Counted from the stretch's first letter, positions 8,363-18,228 are shown. The stretch is DNA of 61,379 bases from Eubacterium sp. (GCA_017634555.1 JAGBNF010000042.1:1-61379), one strand, 5' to 3'. Numbers and translations are program-made. The notes: generated by a model from the sequence alone, not told the origin.

Positions 8363-10009
8363 ATGAAAAATTATGATGATTCAAATTATATACCGGGATA
8401 TGTAATCTGGTATGTTATGGGAGCATTCTTTATATTGCTTTCAGTTTTTTGGTTTATACGGGATTTTGAATATATTACAACCGGCAAGACCACAAATCTT
8501 AATCAGTATATTGATAATATTTCTATATATGGATATGAGGACGAACTGCCTATAGGAGATATAGTTAATCTGAGGGTGGATAGATGCTATGGACTTTTTG
8601 ACAGCAGAACAGTGCATCGACGTCGTAGTCCGGATACAACATATTATTACTATGTCGTGGGTCTGAATGACGGTTCGGTCATGATGGTTTATGCTGCTGA
8701 TGGTGCACACGATGATTTTGACAGGATGGCAGGTTTTACTTTATCGGGAGAAGATCCTAATGCCGTAAGAGTAGTAGGAAAACTTAAAAAGTTTAAAGAC
8801 GGCTGGCTTAAGGATGATTATAAAAAATATATAAACAACCTGATTTCTGAAGGAATACTGCCGTCGGATGTTAACGTAAGATATGTATCGTTAACCGATG
8901 ATGGAGGACAGGGGGCGGCAATATTTGCATATTCTCTAATGGTGCTTATTGGAATACTCCTAATAAAGCTGGGAATTGATGATAAAAATGGCAAAATCCA
9001 ACATAAGAGCGGTTTAAATAATTATCGTCCACTAAAGAATAAATATAGCAGTAAGCAGGAAAAGGTATATAAATATGAGTATAGACCAAGTCAGAAGCTG
9101 AAATATACCATTACCTACATTATATTTGTTATAGTGGCCGTAATAGTGTTTCTGTCACAGGATCCGGAAAATCGGGACACAACTCATATCGTAGCCTGCA
9201 TTATTATATCCGCTGTAGTTGGACTTATAGTATCATGGGCTTTTGCAGAACTTGATAAAAAGTATTCCGGTACAAAGAAGGAAATCGAGCCGGAGGATGT
9301 GGCAAAGGAAGATAACAGATCTGAGGCGGTGAAATATCATGAAATGTACTTCAGTACATTCATGAAATACGGTTTTACAGAAGCGATGCTACAAAGAGCA
9401 GATAAGGTAATAGCTGCGTACAAAAATGGAAAGAGGATAGGGCTTAATCTTTATAAGGATTACATCATCTATCCGGCGGTTTATTGCTGTCTTCTCAAGG
9501 ACTATGAAAGAGCGCTTCTGTATCTGCTCAACATTTCTGCCAAAACTCTGTCGGAGTATAGATATACCTGTCAGTACGGCACCAATGCTGTGTATAGATA
9601 TCTGGCGCTTGAGATGGAGGCGGTGAGAGGGCTTAATGATAAATCTCTTGCCAAGGCGGTTATGGAGGAAGCGACTCCGTATATTGAGGAGAAATACTTA
9701 ACAGGTACCAGAAGCTATTATAAAGATGTTTACATGTACCATTATCATATGCTGAATGAAGAATATGATAAGGCGAAGGAGGCGGCTGAAAGGCTTCTTA
9801 CCTGTAAATGTGCTGAAGCAGAGGAGGTTGAGCTTTATCTCATAAATACTGAAATAAGGCTTCATTTCGAGGATAGAGATGGGGCAGATGAGATGATGAA
9901 GCGTGCCAAGGATAATGCGGTAAGGAAGGCTAAACCATTTAAGCAGATCTACAGTGCATTTTATAATAAATATAATTTTGGTGAGGAGCTTAGAATCAGT
10001 AAAGAATAG
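8363..10009 (+). CDS. Membrane protein with C-terminal helical (TPR-like) domain
   Basis: The 548-residue protein has one helix at about 12-32, a loop of about 150 residues rich in Tyr and Asp that is probably extracytoplasmic, a second helix at about 190-208, a helix pair at about 250-305, and a cytoplasmic C-terminal region (about 320-548) of repeating amphipathic helices resembling tetratricopeptide repeats. No enzymatic motif is visible, and the start has only a weak ribosome-binding site. The topology suggests a membrane sensor or scaffold; that is inference. Confidence 0.65.
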   Translation: MKNYDDSNYIPGYVIWYVMGAFFILLSVFWFIRDFEYITTGKTTNLNQYIDNISIYGYEDELPIGDIVNLRVDRCYGLFDSRTVHRRRSPDTTYYYYVVGLNDGSVMMVYAADGAHDDFDRMAGFTLSGEDPNAVRVVGKLKKFKDGWLKDDYKKYINNLISEGILPSDVNVRYVSLTDDGGQGAAIFAYSLMVLIGILLIKLGIDDKNGKIQHKSGLNNYRPLKNKYSSKQEKVYKYEYRPSQKLKYTITYIIFVIVAVIVFLSQDPENRDTTHIVACIIISAVVGLIVSWAFAELDKKYSGTKKEIEPEDVAKEDNRSEAVKYHEMYFSTFMKYGFTEAMLQRADKVIAAYKNGKRIGLNLYKDYIIYPAVYCCLLKDYERALLYLLNISAKTLSEYRYTCQYGTNAVYRYLALEMEAVRGLNDKSLAKAVMEEATPYIEEKYLTGTRSYYKDVYMYHYHMLNEEYDKAKEAAERLLTCKCAEAEEVELYLINTEIRLHFEDRDGADEMMKRAKDNAVRKAKPFKQIYSAFYNKYNFGEELRISKE

Positions 10010-10024
10010 CGCTAATCTGAAGCA

Positions 10025-10053
10025 TTGTGATGATTGAATAGAAGTGCTATAAT
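10025..10053 (+). promoter_or_regulatory. Promoter of argD
   Basis: TTGTGA, 17-base spacer, TATAAT. The predicted start is near 10060, about 50 bases before the argD ATG. Confidence 0.65.
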
Positions 10054-10066
10054 ATTATGATACGAC

Positions 10067-10080
10067 GGCTTTGCCGAATA
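10067..10080. repeat. Short hairpin repeat GGCTTTGCCGAATA
   Basis: This small GGC-TTT-GCC hairpin plus GAATA recurs as GGCTTCGCCGAATA at 20419-20432. It lies in the argD leader. Confidence 0.4.
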
Positions 10081-10108
10081 GAAGTAATTTCGAAAAGAGG
10101 GAAAGATT

Positions 10109-11323
10109 ATGGTTTTACAGGACACGGGAATGACACGTGAAGAGCTGGTTGAAACAGCACATAAATATCTTAATGAGAATCTTATGAAGAGATACGATAT
10201 CGTAGCTGAAAAGGGTGACGGTATGTATCTTATAGATGCGGATGGTAAGGAGTATCTTGACTTTATCGGTGGAATAGCGGTTAATGCAACAGGCCACTGC
10301 AACAAGGCAGTAGTAGAAGCTATCAAGGCTCAGGCTGAGACTCTTATCCATTCATCTAATTATTTCTATACAATTCCTCAGACTATGCTTGCAAAGCTTG
10401 TATGTGAGAGTATCGGTATGGACAAGTTCCAGTATCAGAACTCAGGTGCTGAAGCTAACGAAGCTATGATCAAGCTTGCAAGAAAGTACGGAACAGATAA
10501 TTACGGACCGAACAGATATAAGATTGTTACAGCAACTATGTCTTTCCACGGAAGGACACTTGCTACACTTGCAGCAACAGGTCAGCCGGGAACTGCACTA
10601 ACAAACGGTTTCACACCTTTTATCCCGGGATTTACATTTGCTGAGTTTAATAATCTCAAGTCATTCGAAGATGCTTGTGATGAAGATACAATAGCTATCA
10701 TGGTTGAGCCTGTTCAGGGCGAAGGCGGAGTATATCCTGCAACACCTGAATTCCTTCAAAGACTCAGAAAGCTCTGCGATGAGAAGGGAATGCTTCTCCT
10801 CTTTGATGAGGTTCAGACCGGATGGGGACGTACAGGTGATCTTATGGCATTTATGCGTTATGGAGTTAAGCCTGATATTGTTTCTATGGCAAAGGCTCTC
10901 GGTGGCGGAATGCCTATAGCAGGTATCTGTGCAAGTGAGAAGGTTATGAATACCTTCGGTGCCGGTGCACACGGAACAACCTTTGGTGGAAATCCTGTCT
11001 GCGCTGCAGCTGCATGTGCAGAAATCAAGGAAATCATTAAGGAAAAGCTTCCGGAAAATGCAGCCGAGATGGGTGATTACTTCATGGATAAGCTGAAGGC
11101 TCTTCCGGGAATCAAGGAAGTTCGTGGAATGGGACTTCTTGTGGGCGTGGAATTCGAGAAGGATATTGCGGCAGACATTAAGCACAACGCAGGAGACAAG
11201 GGTCTGCTTCTTACAGTCATCAAGCCGAATACGATCCGTATGATCCCGCCACTTATCGTATCAAAGGAAAATATTGATAAAGCATTCACGATCCTTCAGG
11301 AAACAGTGAGTGAGCTCGCATAG
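10109..11323 (+). CDS. argD: Acetylornithine/ornithine-type class III aminotransferase
   Basis: This 404-residue enzyme is a fold-type I, class III PLP aminotransferase. It shows the substrate/cofactor segment QNSGAEANEAMIKLAR, the FHGRTLATLAATGQ segment, DEVQTGWGRTG, and the PLP lysine in SMAKALGGGMP (Lys262). Length and motifs match ArgD, which makes N-acetylornithine from N-acetylglutamate semialdehyde in the cytoplasm. A close relative acting on ornithine or 4-aminobutyrate cannot be fully excluded. Other arginine genes are not adjacent, although argH lies 19 kb downstream. AAAAGAGGGA precedes the ATG. Confidence 0.85.
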   Translation: MVLQDTGMTREELVETAHKYLNENLMKRYDIVAEKGDGMYLIDADGKEYLDFIGGIAVNATGHCNKAVVEAIKAQAETLIHSSNYFYTIPQTMLAKLVCESIGMDKFQYQNSGAEANEAMIKLARKYGTDNYGPNRYKIVTATMSFHGRTLATLAATGQPGTALTNGFTPFIPGFTFAEFNNLKSFEDACDEDTIAIMVEPVQGEGGVYPATPEFLQRLRKLCDEKGMLLLFDEVQTGWGRTGDLMAFMRYGVKPDIVSMAKALGGGMPIAGICASEKVMNTFGAGAHGTTFGGNPVCAAAACAEIKEIIKEKLPENAAEMGDYFMDKLKALPGIKEVRGMGLLVGVEFEKDIAADIKHNAGDKGLLLTVIKPNTIRMIPPLIVSKENIDKAFTILQETVSELA

Positions 11324-11360
11324 TACACAGATTCGTGTGTTGATGAATAAACAGCCTGAG

Positions 11361-11419
11361 GTATGAATGAGATGACCGAGTGACCATTTCATTGTGTCAT
11401 CTCGGTCGCTCATTCATAC
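11361..11419. repeat. Long inverted repeat between argD and the M18 peptidase
   Basis: Arms at 11361-11384 and 11396-11419 pair almost completely: GTATGAATGAG with CTCATTCATAC, then GACCGAG with CTCGGTC, with small internal mismatches and an 11-base loop. No T-run follows, so it is not a classical terminator. It may be a processing or stability hairpin in an argD-peptidase transcript. Confidence 0.65.
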
Positions 11420-11454
11420 TAAGGCGTATGTATAAAAACAGGAGAATGAGTAAA

Positions 11455-12879
11455 ATGGAGCGAAAGAACGCGTGGCTCTCGTATAAGCCACAGGATGAGA
11501 AAAAGCTTGAGAAGCTTTGTGACGAGTATAAGGATTATCTCTTTAAGGGTAAGACTGAAAGAGAAGGAACAAAATATATAATTGAGAAGGCTGAGGCTGC
11601 GGGATACATTTCCCTTGATGAGGCTGTTAAGTCAGGTAAGAAGCTGAAGGCCGGTTCAAAGGTTTATGCTGTATGCATGGGTAAGACAGTTGCCCTTTTC
11701 AATATCGGTAAGAAGAATCTCGAGGAAGGCATCAACATTCTCGGTGCACATATTGATTCTCCGAGACTTGATGTTAAGCAGAATCCTCTGTATGAGGACA
11801 GTGATCTGGCTTATCTTGATACGCATTATTACGGCGGTATCAAGAAGTATCAGTGGGTTACACTTCCGCTGGCAATTCATGGTGTTGTTGTAAAGACTGA
11901 TGGAACTGTCATCGATGTTGTTGTCGGTGAGGATGAGTCTGATCCTGTATTCTGTGTTACGGATATTCTGATCCATCTTGCTGCAAATCAGATGGAGAAG
12001 AAGGCAGCTAAGGCTGTTGAGGGTGAGGATCTTGATCTTCTGATCGGTTCCAAGCCGATTATCGTGGATAAGAAGAGTACCAAGAAGGGTGCTGAGGATG
12101 AGAAGAAGCCCGGTAAGGGAAGTCTCGTTACAGCTAAGGTGCTTGAGATACTCAAGGCAAAGTACGGTTTTGAGGAGGAGGATTTCATCTCTGCAGAGCT
12201 TGAGATTGTTCCTGCAGGAAAGCCTAGAGACCTTGGATTTGACAGATCTATGATCCTTGCTTACGGACAGGATGATAAGGTTTGTGCATTTACATCTCTT
12301 TATGCACAGCTTGCCGTAGATAAGGTTGAGAAGACTTCATGCACACTTCTTGTTGATAAGGAAGAGATAGGATCAGTAGGTGCTACAGGAATGCAGTCAA
12401 AGTTCTTCGAGAACTCACTTGCTGAGATCCTTGAGCTTGCAGGCTATAACAGCGGACTTTCACTTAGACGATGCCTTGCAAATTCAAACATGCTGTCATC
12501 TGATGTAAGTGCGGGCTTTGATCCGCTTTACAGCTCAAATTTTGAAAAGAAAAATGCAGCATTTCTCGGAAGAGGAATGGTATTCAATAAGTTCACCGGT
12601 GCACGCGGAAAGTCCGGTTCAAATGATGCCAATGCCGAGTATATAGGTAAGTTGAGAGGCATCCTTGAGAAGAACAATATATTCTATCAGACAGCCGAGC
12701 TCGGAAAGGTTGATGTCGGAGGCGGCGGAACAATAGCATATATCCTTTCTCTTTACGGAATGGAGGTTATCGACTGCGGAGTTGCAGTCCTTAACATGCA
12801 CGCACCTTGGGAGGTTACATCAAAAGCCGATATTTTCGAAACGGAAAAAGGCTACGAGGCATTTTTGAAGGAAGCATAA
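11455..12879 (+). CDS. M18-family aminopeptidase
   Basis: The start is ATG 11455 (MERKNAWLSYK), with GGAGA 9 bases upstream; upstream in-frame ATGs fall inside the inverted repeat or on the ribosome-binding site. The 474-residue product has the M18 metallopeptidase signatures: NILGAHIDSPRLD with the zinc histidine (His99), DKEEIGSVGATGM with the catalytic and metal glutamates, and a C-terminal MHAPWEVTSKAD histidine motif. M18 enzymes are cytosolic dinuclear zinc aminopeptidases that trim N-terminal, often acidic, residues. Length matches the family. Confidence 0.9.
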   Translation: MERKNAWLSYKPQDEKKLEKLCDEYKDYLFKGKTEREGTKYIIEKAEAAGYISLDEAVKSGKKLKAGSKVYAVCMGKTVALFNIGKKNLEEGINILGAHIDSPRLDVKQNPLYEDSDLAYLDTHYYGGIKKYQWVTLPLAIHGVVVKTDGTVIDVVVGEDESDPVFCVTDILIHLAANQMEKKAAKAVEGEDLDLLIGSKPIIVDKKSTKKGAEDEKKPGKGSLVTAKVLEILKAKYGFEEEDFISAELEIVPAGKPRDLGFDRSMILAYGQDDKVCAFTSLYAQLAVDKVEKTSCTLLVDKEEIGSVGATGMQSKFFENSLAEILELAGYNSGLSLRRCLANSNMLSSDVSAGFDPLYSSNFEKKNAAFLGRGMVFNKFTGARGKSGSNDANAEYIGKLRGILEKNNIFYQTAELGKVDVGGGGTIAYILSLYGMEVIDCGVAVLNMHAPWEVTSKADIFETEKGYEAFLKEA

Positions 12880-12909
12880 GTTCCTGCTGAAATGCTTATG
12901 GGACATTTT

Positions 12910-15900
12910 ATGAACAAAAGAGTATTTTTTAACTTCATAATTCCACTTGTATTGGCATGTGTCATCACATGCCTTTTTCAAGTTGTCCATGTACGAGCCG
13001 ACTATACGATTCCATCGGAATACGTTCAGATAGTATATAATCAGGATAACGGTCTCGGAAGTACAGAGGTAAACTGCGTATATCAGACAAAGTCCGGTTA
13101 TATCTGGGTAGGAACGGACGGCGGTCTGTATCGTTACGGCGGTAAAGAGTTTAAGATTTATAATCTCTGGGATACAGAGAAGGCAGATGTATATTTCATC
13201 AATAATCTTTTCCAGGATTCAAGGGGAAGACTCTGGGTTGCAACGGGCAACTACGGACTTTTCTATATCAAGGGAAATGATATAGTACATTTCTCAAGCG
13301 AATACTATAACGGTGTAAAGACTATAAATGATGTATGTGAGGGAGAGAACGGTACTATCTATGTTGCCACTGCATACGGAGTTTATACGGTAGACGAAGA
13401 CAATATGCGTCTTGTCAGAGATGAAAATCTCGCAAAGCATAGTGTTAAAGGCCTTACTCTTGCAAATGGTAAGGTATACGGCATATACAGCGGAAACAAG
13501 ATTTTCAGCTTGGATGAAGAGGGCTCATTTATGTCAGTCGGCACATCGAAGGTAACTGACTTCGAGCTTACGACCATAGCATCGGATGTAAATGGAAATA
13601 TATATGTAGGAACCATCGGAAGTGACGTTCTGACATTTACAAGCTTTGATAAGATTTCAACTCTTCATACCGGAAGAGAGGGTATCAACCGTATCTATCC
13701 GAACAGAGGAAGAATCTATATCTGTACTGATAACGGTGCGGGATATCTGAATAAGGATCATGATTATATTTCCATCTACGGAATGAAGGTGGATGATTAT
13801 ATTACATCCATGATCGTTGATTACGAGGGTAATCTCTGGTTTTCGTCGTCCAGAAACGGACTTCTTTTCATGGGAAGAGGAAAGTTTGCTGATTTCAATA
13901 ACAGATTTTCGCTTCCGGAAAGCTCGGCAAACTGCATCACAATACGTGACGACATGAAGTACATCGGTACTGATGACGGACTTGTGGTGCTGGATGCGAA
14001 GAATAAGCCTGTAGAGGATGAGAAAATCAAAAATCTTATAGATTATCTCGGAACAAACAGTATCAGAGATATCATGTGCGACTCCAAGGGAAATCTCTGG
14101 ATAACTGTCTACAGACGTCTGGGTATTGTAAAGTTTTCTCCTAAGGGAAAGATAAAGAACTATGATCGATTTGACGGACTCAGGACAAATGTGGTTAACA
14201 TAACATACGAGCTTTCTGACGGAAGAATAGCGGTAGCTACTGAGGAAGGTATATCTATCATAGAAACAGATGATACCATCAGCGAAGGCTACGGCTATGA
14301 GCAGGGAATGGAATCACCGAGCATCATCTCCATGTATCAGGATGAGAACGGTGTTCTTTATGCGGGCTCTGACGGCGGTGGTCTCTATCTTATAGACGGA
14401 GATAATATAGAAAATATAACTGCCGATGACGGCCTTTCTTCAAATGTTATATCAGCCATAGTGCCGGGTACAAACGGTATCTGGTTCGGTACTGATAACG
14501 GTCTGTCATATTATGACGAGACATATAGAGGCATCAGCAATATCGATTTTTCGAATAACATTTATGATATCATTAACAGCGGAGATAAGCTCTGGATCAT
14601 AGGCTCCAAGGGTCTTATCGGTACGACCGAGGATGAGCTGCTGGGTACAAGCGGTCTTTCCGAAAGATATTTCTCATCGGGAGACGGACTCAGTAAGAGA
14701 ATCAACATATATTCCGATAATGCAATTGATGATGATGGAATTCTTTATCTTTGCTGTAATTCCGGAATTATGACATTTAATACGAATAATGTATTCTCAA
14801 ACGAAACGGCACCTAAGCTCAATCTCTCTGAGGTAGATGTGGATGGAAAGCTGTACTATTATGATCAGATCGGCGGTGAGCTTACTGTTCCTGCGGATAC
14901 ACAGAGAATATCCTTATCTTTCTCGGTTCTCAGTTATACAAACAGAGAGAATATTTCCGTTACATATAAGCTTAACGGATTTGACAATACAGATGTAGTT
15001 ATGTCCGGAAATGATAATCTTCAGGCTGTATATACCAATCTTGACGCAGGAGTATATACATTTACGGCGACTGCCGTTAATGGAGACGGAGTATCTGCTG
15101 AGAGGGATATCACATTTACTATCACCAAGGAACCTGGTTTCTTCGAGAAGCTAAGTGTCAGAGTGGCTATAGTTCTTCTTATAACACTCATTATTTCTCT
15201 TGTATTGTTTAATCTGCATAAGGTAAGAAGTCAGGTTGTAGGTAAGAATAAGGAGCTTGAAAGTCTTGCTCAGGAGCATGAGACAGCACTTAAGAGTAAT
15301 ACGGCAAAGACTGACTACCTTGCAAATATGAGTAATGATATAAAGATCCCTGTAAATGCGATGATCACTATTGCAAACAAGCTTATTATGGATTCCGATG
15401 AGGATGATGAATCAAAGGAAGGCCTGAGAGCTATCATATATACAGGTAATGAGGTTCTTGAGAAGGTCGATGAGACTATCCAGCTTGCACAGCTTGAGTC
15501 GGGAAGCGTAGTGAGAGAGGATGAAGCATATTCGCTTACAACTCTTATCTGCGACCTTTCTGATAAGATGATGAATGAGCTGTCAGAGAAGCCGATCAAG
15601 TTTCTGGTTGATCTTGGTGAAAATATACCGGATATCCTTATAGGTGATTTCGATAAGATCAAGGCGGTACTTGAGATAATCCTTGATAATGCATGCAAGT
15701 TTACCAAGGAAGGCTCAATCACACTTACAGTGGACAGCTATAAGAATCCGGGCGAGAAGGTTGCGGAAAATGTGGAGAAGCTCGTATTCAGTGTATCCGA
15801 TACAGGTATCGGAATGTCTGAGGAAATGATGGAGCACATTTTCGAAATATACTACGTGAACGAGAGCAAGAAGAAGACTGCGTCCGAGAGGACAGGTATC

Positions 15901-17202
15901 AATCTTGTTATTGCAAAGAAGCTGGCTGATATAATCAGTGCGGAGATTGATGTTGAAAGTACGCCGGGAGCCGGTACTACATTTACAATCTCACTTGATC
16001 AGACTACTCCGGATAATGAGTCGAATCCTGTACTTGCTACAGACAGGAATCCTGACAGGATATCACGTGAGGAAGCTGAGAAAATGTGGACGCCTGATGT
16101 TAAGGCGCTTCTTGTTGACGATTCCGATCTCGGAAGAGAAGTATCACTCGGTGTTATTTCCAAGTTTGAGATGAAATGTGATGTTGCATCCAGCGGTATC
16201 TCTGCGGTGGATATGGTCATGAACAGTGATTATGATATCGTATTCATGGATATAGCTATGCCTGTAATGAACGGTATAGATGCTATGCATGAGATCAGAG
16301 AGCTTTCTGATGAGAAGTTTAAGGATATGCCAATCATCGGTATTTCCGAGGATGCTCTTATGAAGAACCGTGAGGAGCTGACAGGAGAAGGCTTCAATGA
16401 GGTTATCGTTAAGCCGTTTGACGTTCAGACACTGGCATCTGTTCTTTTCAGATTTATCGAGAAGGATAAGGTTAAGTTCAGAACAAATGATGTTAAGCAG
16501 TATATGACGGAATCCAGATACAGCGAAGGTCTGAAGAAGCTGGAGAATAATTTCGATGTCGTAAGAACGCTTGACAGGATCGGTGGAAATATCGAGGTTT
16601 ATAACAGAATCCTTGCTACATTCTATGAGCAGAATAAGGATGCTGTAAAGGATCTTAAGAAGAGAATTAATTCCGATTACAGAGGTTTCAGATCGAGAAT
16701 CCATAATATCAGGACAGGCTGTCAGAACATGGGGGCTGCTGACTGCGCTGAGATCACGCTCAGAATTGAAAATGCGATCAACCTCGGAAACAAGACATAT
16801 GCAAGAGATAATCTTGATATGATGCTCGACAGCCTTAAGATAGTTATCGATTGTATAAAGGAATACTTTGACTTTATTGAAGAAGAGAAGGGTATGTCCG
16901 ATAAGGAATACAGCGAGATGCATAAGGTCAATACATCCAAGAAGCAGACTGAGACTGTGGAAGAGACAAGTACGGTTGCCAAGCTCATCATTGATATTGA
17001 GGAGCTGAAGGAACTTGAAAAGGCAGTCAATGATATGAATGATGCGGATATCGATAAGATATTTGACAAAATATCCGAGAAAGAATATGTTACAGATGAT
17101 ATGGAATTCCTTGAGGTACTCGGAAAGGGAGTTGCCGATAAGGATTATGATCAGATTGAAGAGCTGATAGATACTTATTATAGCCTGAAGGGTATTTCAT
17201 AA
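12910..17202 (+). CDS. Reg_prop/Y_Y_Y hybrid sensor protein with degenerate kinase core, receiver and Hpt-like domain
   Basis: The preferred start is ATG 12910 (MNKRVFF), giving about 1,430 residues. After an N-terminal signal/anchor helix comes a long extracytoplasmic beta-propeller of two-component regulator repeats (for example GYIWVGTDGGLYRYG and GIWFGTDNGLSYYD), then a Y_Y_Y-like domain (about 640-740). A transmembrane helix lies at about 750-772. The HisKA-like segment reads LANMSNDIKIPVNAM, with Asn809 where the phospho-accepting His is expected. The ATPase domain keeps an N-box (NACKF) and DTGIGM but has a poor second glycine box (TGINLVIAKKL). A receiver follows with FMDIAMPVMNG (Asp1114), then an Hpt-like helical region with His1265 (IHNIRTGCQNMGA). 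No DNA-binding domain is present. It probably works in a phosphorelay or as a pseudokinase scaffold; the ligand is unknown, and carbohydrate is typical for this architecture. Confidence 0.85.
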   Translation: MNKRVFFNFIIPLVLACVITCLFQVVHVRADYTIPSEYVQIVYNQDNGLGSTEVNCVYQTKSGYIWVGTDGGLYRYGGKEFKIYNLWDTEKADVYFINNLFQDSRGRLWVATGNYGLFYIKGNDIVHFSSEYYNGVKTINDVCEGENGTIYVATAYGVYTVDEDNMRLVRDENLAKHSVKGLTLANGKVYGIYSGNKIFSLDEEGSFMSVGTSKVTDFELTTIASDVNGNIYVGTIGSDVLTFTSFDKISTLHTGREGINRIYPNRGRIYICTDNGAGYLNKDHDYISIYGMKVDDYITSMIVDYEGNLWFSSSRNGLLFMGRGKFADFNNRFSLPESSANCITIRDDMKYIGTDDGLVVLDAKNKPVEDEKIKNLIDYLGTNSIRDIMCDSKGNLWITVYRRLGIVKFSPKGKIKNYDRFDGLRTNVVNITYELSDGRIAVATEEGISIIETDDTISEGYGYEQGMESPSIISMYQDENGVLYAGSDGGGLYLIDGDNIENITADDGLSSNVISAIVPGTNGIWFGTDNGLSYYDETYRGISNIDFSNNIYDIINSGDKLWIIGSKGLIGTTEDELLGTSGLSERYFSSGDGLSKRINIYSDNAIDDDGILYLCCNSGIMTFNTNNVFSNETAPKLNLSEVDVDGKLYYYDQIGGELTVPADTQRISLSFSVLSYTNRENISVTYKLNGFDNTDVVMSGNDNLQAVYTNLDAGVYTFTATAVNGDGVSAERDITFTITKEPGFFEKLSVRVAIVLLITLIISLVLFNLHKVRSQVVGKNKELESLAQEHETALKSNTAKTDYLANMSNDIKIPVNAMITIANKLIMDSDEDDESKEGLRAIIYTGNEVLEKVDETIQLAQLESGSVVREDEAYSLTTLICDLSDKMMNELSEKPIKFLVDLGENIPDILIGDFDKIKAVLEIILDNACKFTKEGSITLTVDSYKNPGEKVAENVEKLVFSVSDTGIGMSEEMMEHIFEIYYVNESKKKTASERTGINLVIAKKLADIISAEIDVESTPGAGTTFTISLDQTTPDNESNPVLATDRNPDRISREEAEKMWTPDVKALLVDDSDLGREVSLGVISKFEMKCDVASSGISAVDMVMNSDYDIVFMDIAMPVMNGIDAMHEIRELSDEKFKDMPIIGISEDALMKNREELTGEGFNEVIVKPFDVQTLASVLFRFIEKDKVKFRTNDVKQYMTESRYSEGLKKLENNFDVVRTLDRIGGNIEVYNRILATFYEQNKDAVKDLKKRINSDYRGFRSRIHNIRTGCQNMGAADCAEITLRIENAINLGNKTYARDNLDMMLDSLKIVIDCIKEYFDFIEEEKGMSDKEYSEMHKVNTSKKQTETVEETSTVAKLIIDIEELKELEKAVNDMNDADIDKIFDKISEKEYVTDDMEFLEVLGKGVADKDYDQIEELIDTYYSLKGIS

Positions 17203-17370
17203 TCACACTTTTTTCTCTTTACAAAATTACACACTATTATGTATACTACACGTGGATGGTATTCGAATAGAAACTATACCATACATTTATAATGTCCATA
17301 CGGATAGTACCGTTCATCAGTCATCCTCGTGTATCAAAAACTTTTGAGAATATACGGGAGGTTGACGGAA

Positions 17371-18207
17371 TTGAGGATTGGATTTATAGGTGCAGGAAGA
17401 GTAGGATGCACGCTGGGACGTTTTATGAAGGAACATGGCGTCAGGGTTGCAGGTTACTACAGCCGTACAGCAGAGCATGCCGAGGAGGCCGCACATTTTA
17501 CCGATACCAGATATTATGATGATCCGGCATATTTAGTCCGTGACAGCGACTGCATATATCTTACAGTCAGTGATAATGCCATAAGTGAAGTTTTTCATGA
17601 ACTTGACAGGAATTTTGATCTGACAGATAAGATCTTGTGCCACACAAGTGGTGCTATGTCCTCGAAGGTGTTCGCCGATTCTATAAATGAGGTATGCGGC
17701 TATTCAATTCATCCAAACTTTGCAGTAAGTGACAAGCTTACTTCATATTTGAACTTCCAAAATGCTTTTATAACAATTGAAGGAAATCACAGACATCTGG
17801 GAGAAATTGTCGAATTCTATAAGGCACTGGGACTTCGTGTCGGTGTTATAGGTGCCGAGAGTAAGCCGAAATATCATGCGGCTTCGGTTTTCGCAAGCAA
17901 CTTTGTATGCGGAATTTATGGTTCTGCCATAAGAATGCTTCAGGAATGCGGCTTTTCCTATGATGATGCATTTGCAGCACTCAAAGGACTTTTCGAGGCA
18001 AATGCAGCGGGCATAGTTAAGAACGGACCTGTAGATCAGCTCACGGGACCTGCGGAACGCTGTGATACTTCTACTATAAGAAAGCATCTTGAAGTCTTAT
18101 CTGAAGAAGATAAGGAGCTTTATAAGCTTCTTACTAAGGAAACACTGAATCTGGCAAAGAAGAAAAATGTGGATAGAGACTACTCAGCATTGGAGAGTCT
18201 ACTTTAA
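17371..18207 (+). CDS. panG: DUF2520 Rossmann dehydrogenase, probable ketopantoate reductase (PanG-like)
   Basis: The start is TTG 17371 (MRIGFIGAGRVG), with CGGGAGG about 9 bases upstream; the frame stays open to a GTG at 17329 that lacks such a site. The 278-residue protein opens with the dinucleotide-binding motif GFIGAGRVGCTLG, continues with the CHTSGAMSS and GYSIHPNFAVSD segments of the Rossmann-like/DUF2520 family, and ends in a helical C-terminal domain. It lies 21 bases before panB in a panB-panC-panD-coaBC run, and no canonical panE is present here. A non-PanE ketopantoate reductase named PanG has been described in Francisella with homologues in Firmicutes. Assigning this gene to that activity (NAD(P)H-dependent reduction of ketopantoate to pantoate) rests on context and fold. 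Confidence 0.65.
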   Translation: MRIGFIGAGRVGCTLGRFMKEHGVRVAGYYSRTAEHAEEAAHFTDTRYYDDPAYLVRDSDCIYLTVSDNAISEVFHELDRNFDLTDKILCHTSGAMSSKVFADSINEVCGYSIHPNFAVSDKLTSYLNFQNAFITIEGNHRHLGEIVEFYKALGLRVGVIGAESKPKYHAASVFASNFVCGIYGSAIRMLQECGFSYDDAFAALKGLFEANAAGIVKNGPVDQLTGPAERCDTSTIRKHLEVLSEEDKELYKLLTKETLNLAKKKNVDRDYSALESLL

Positions 18208-18228
18208 AACATTAAGGAGGTACTCACT

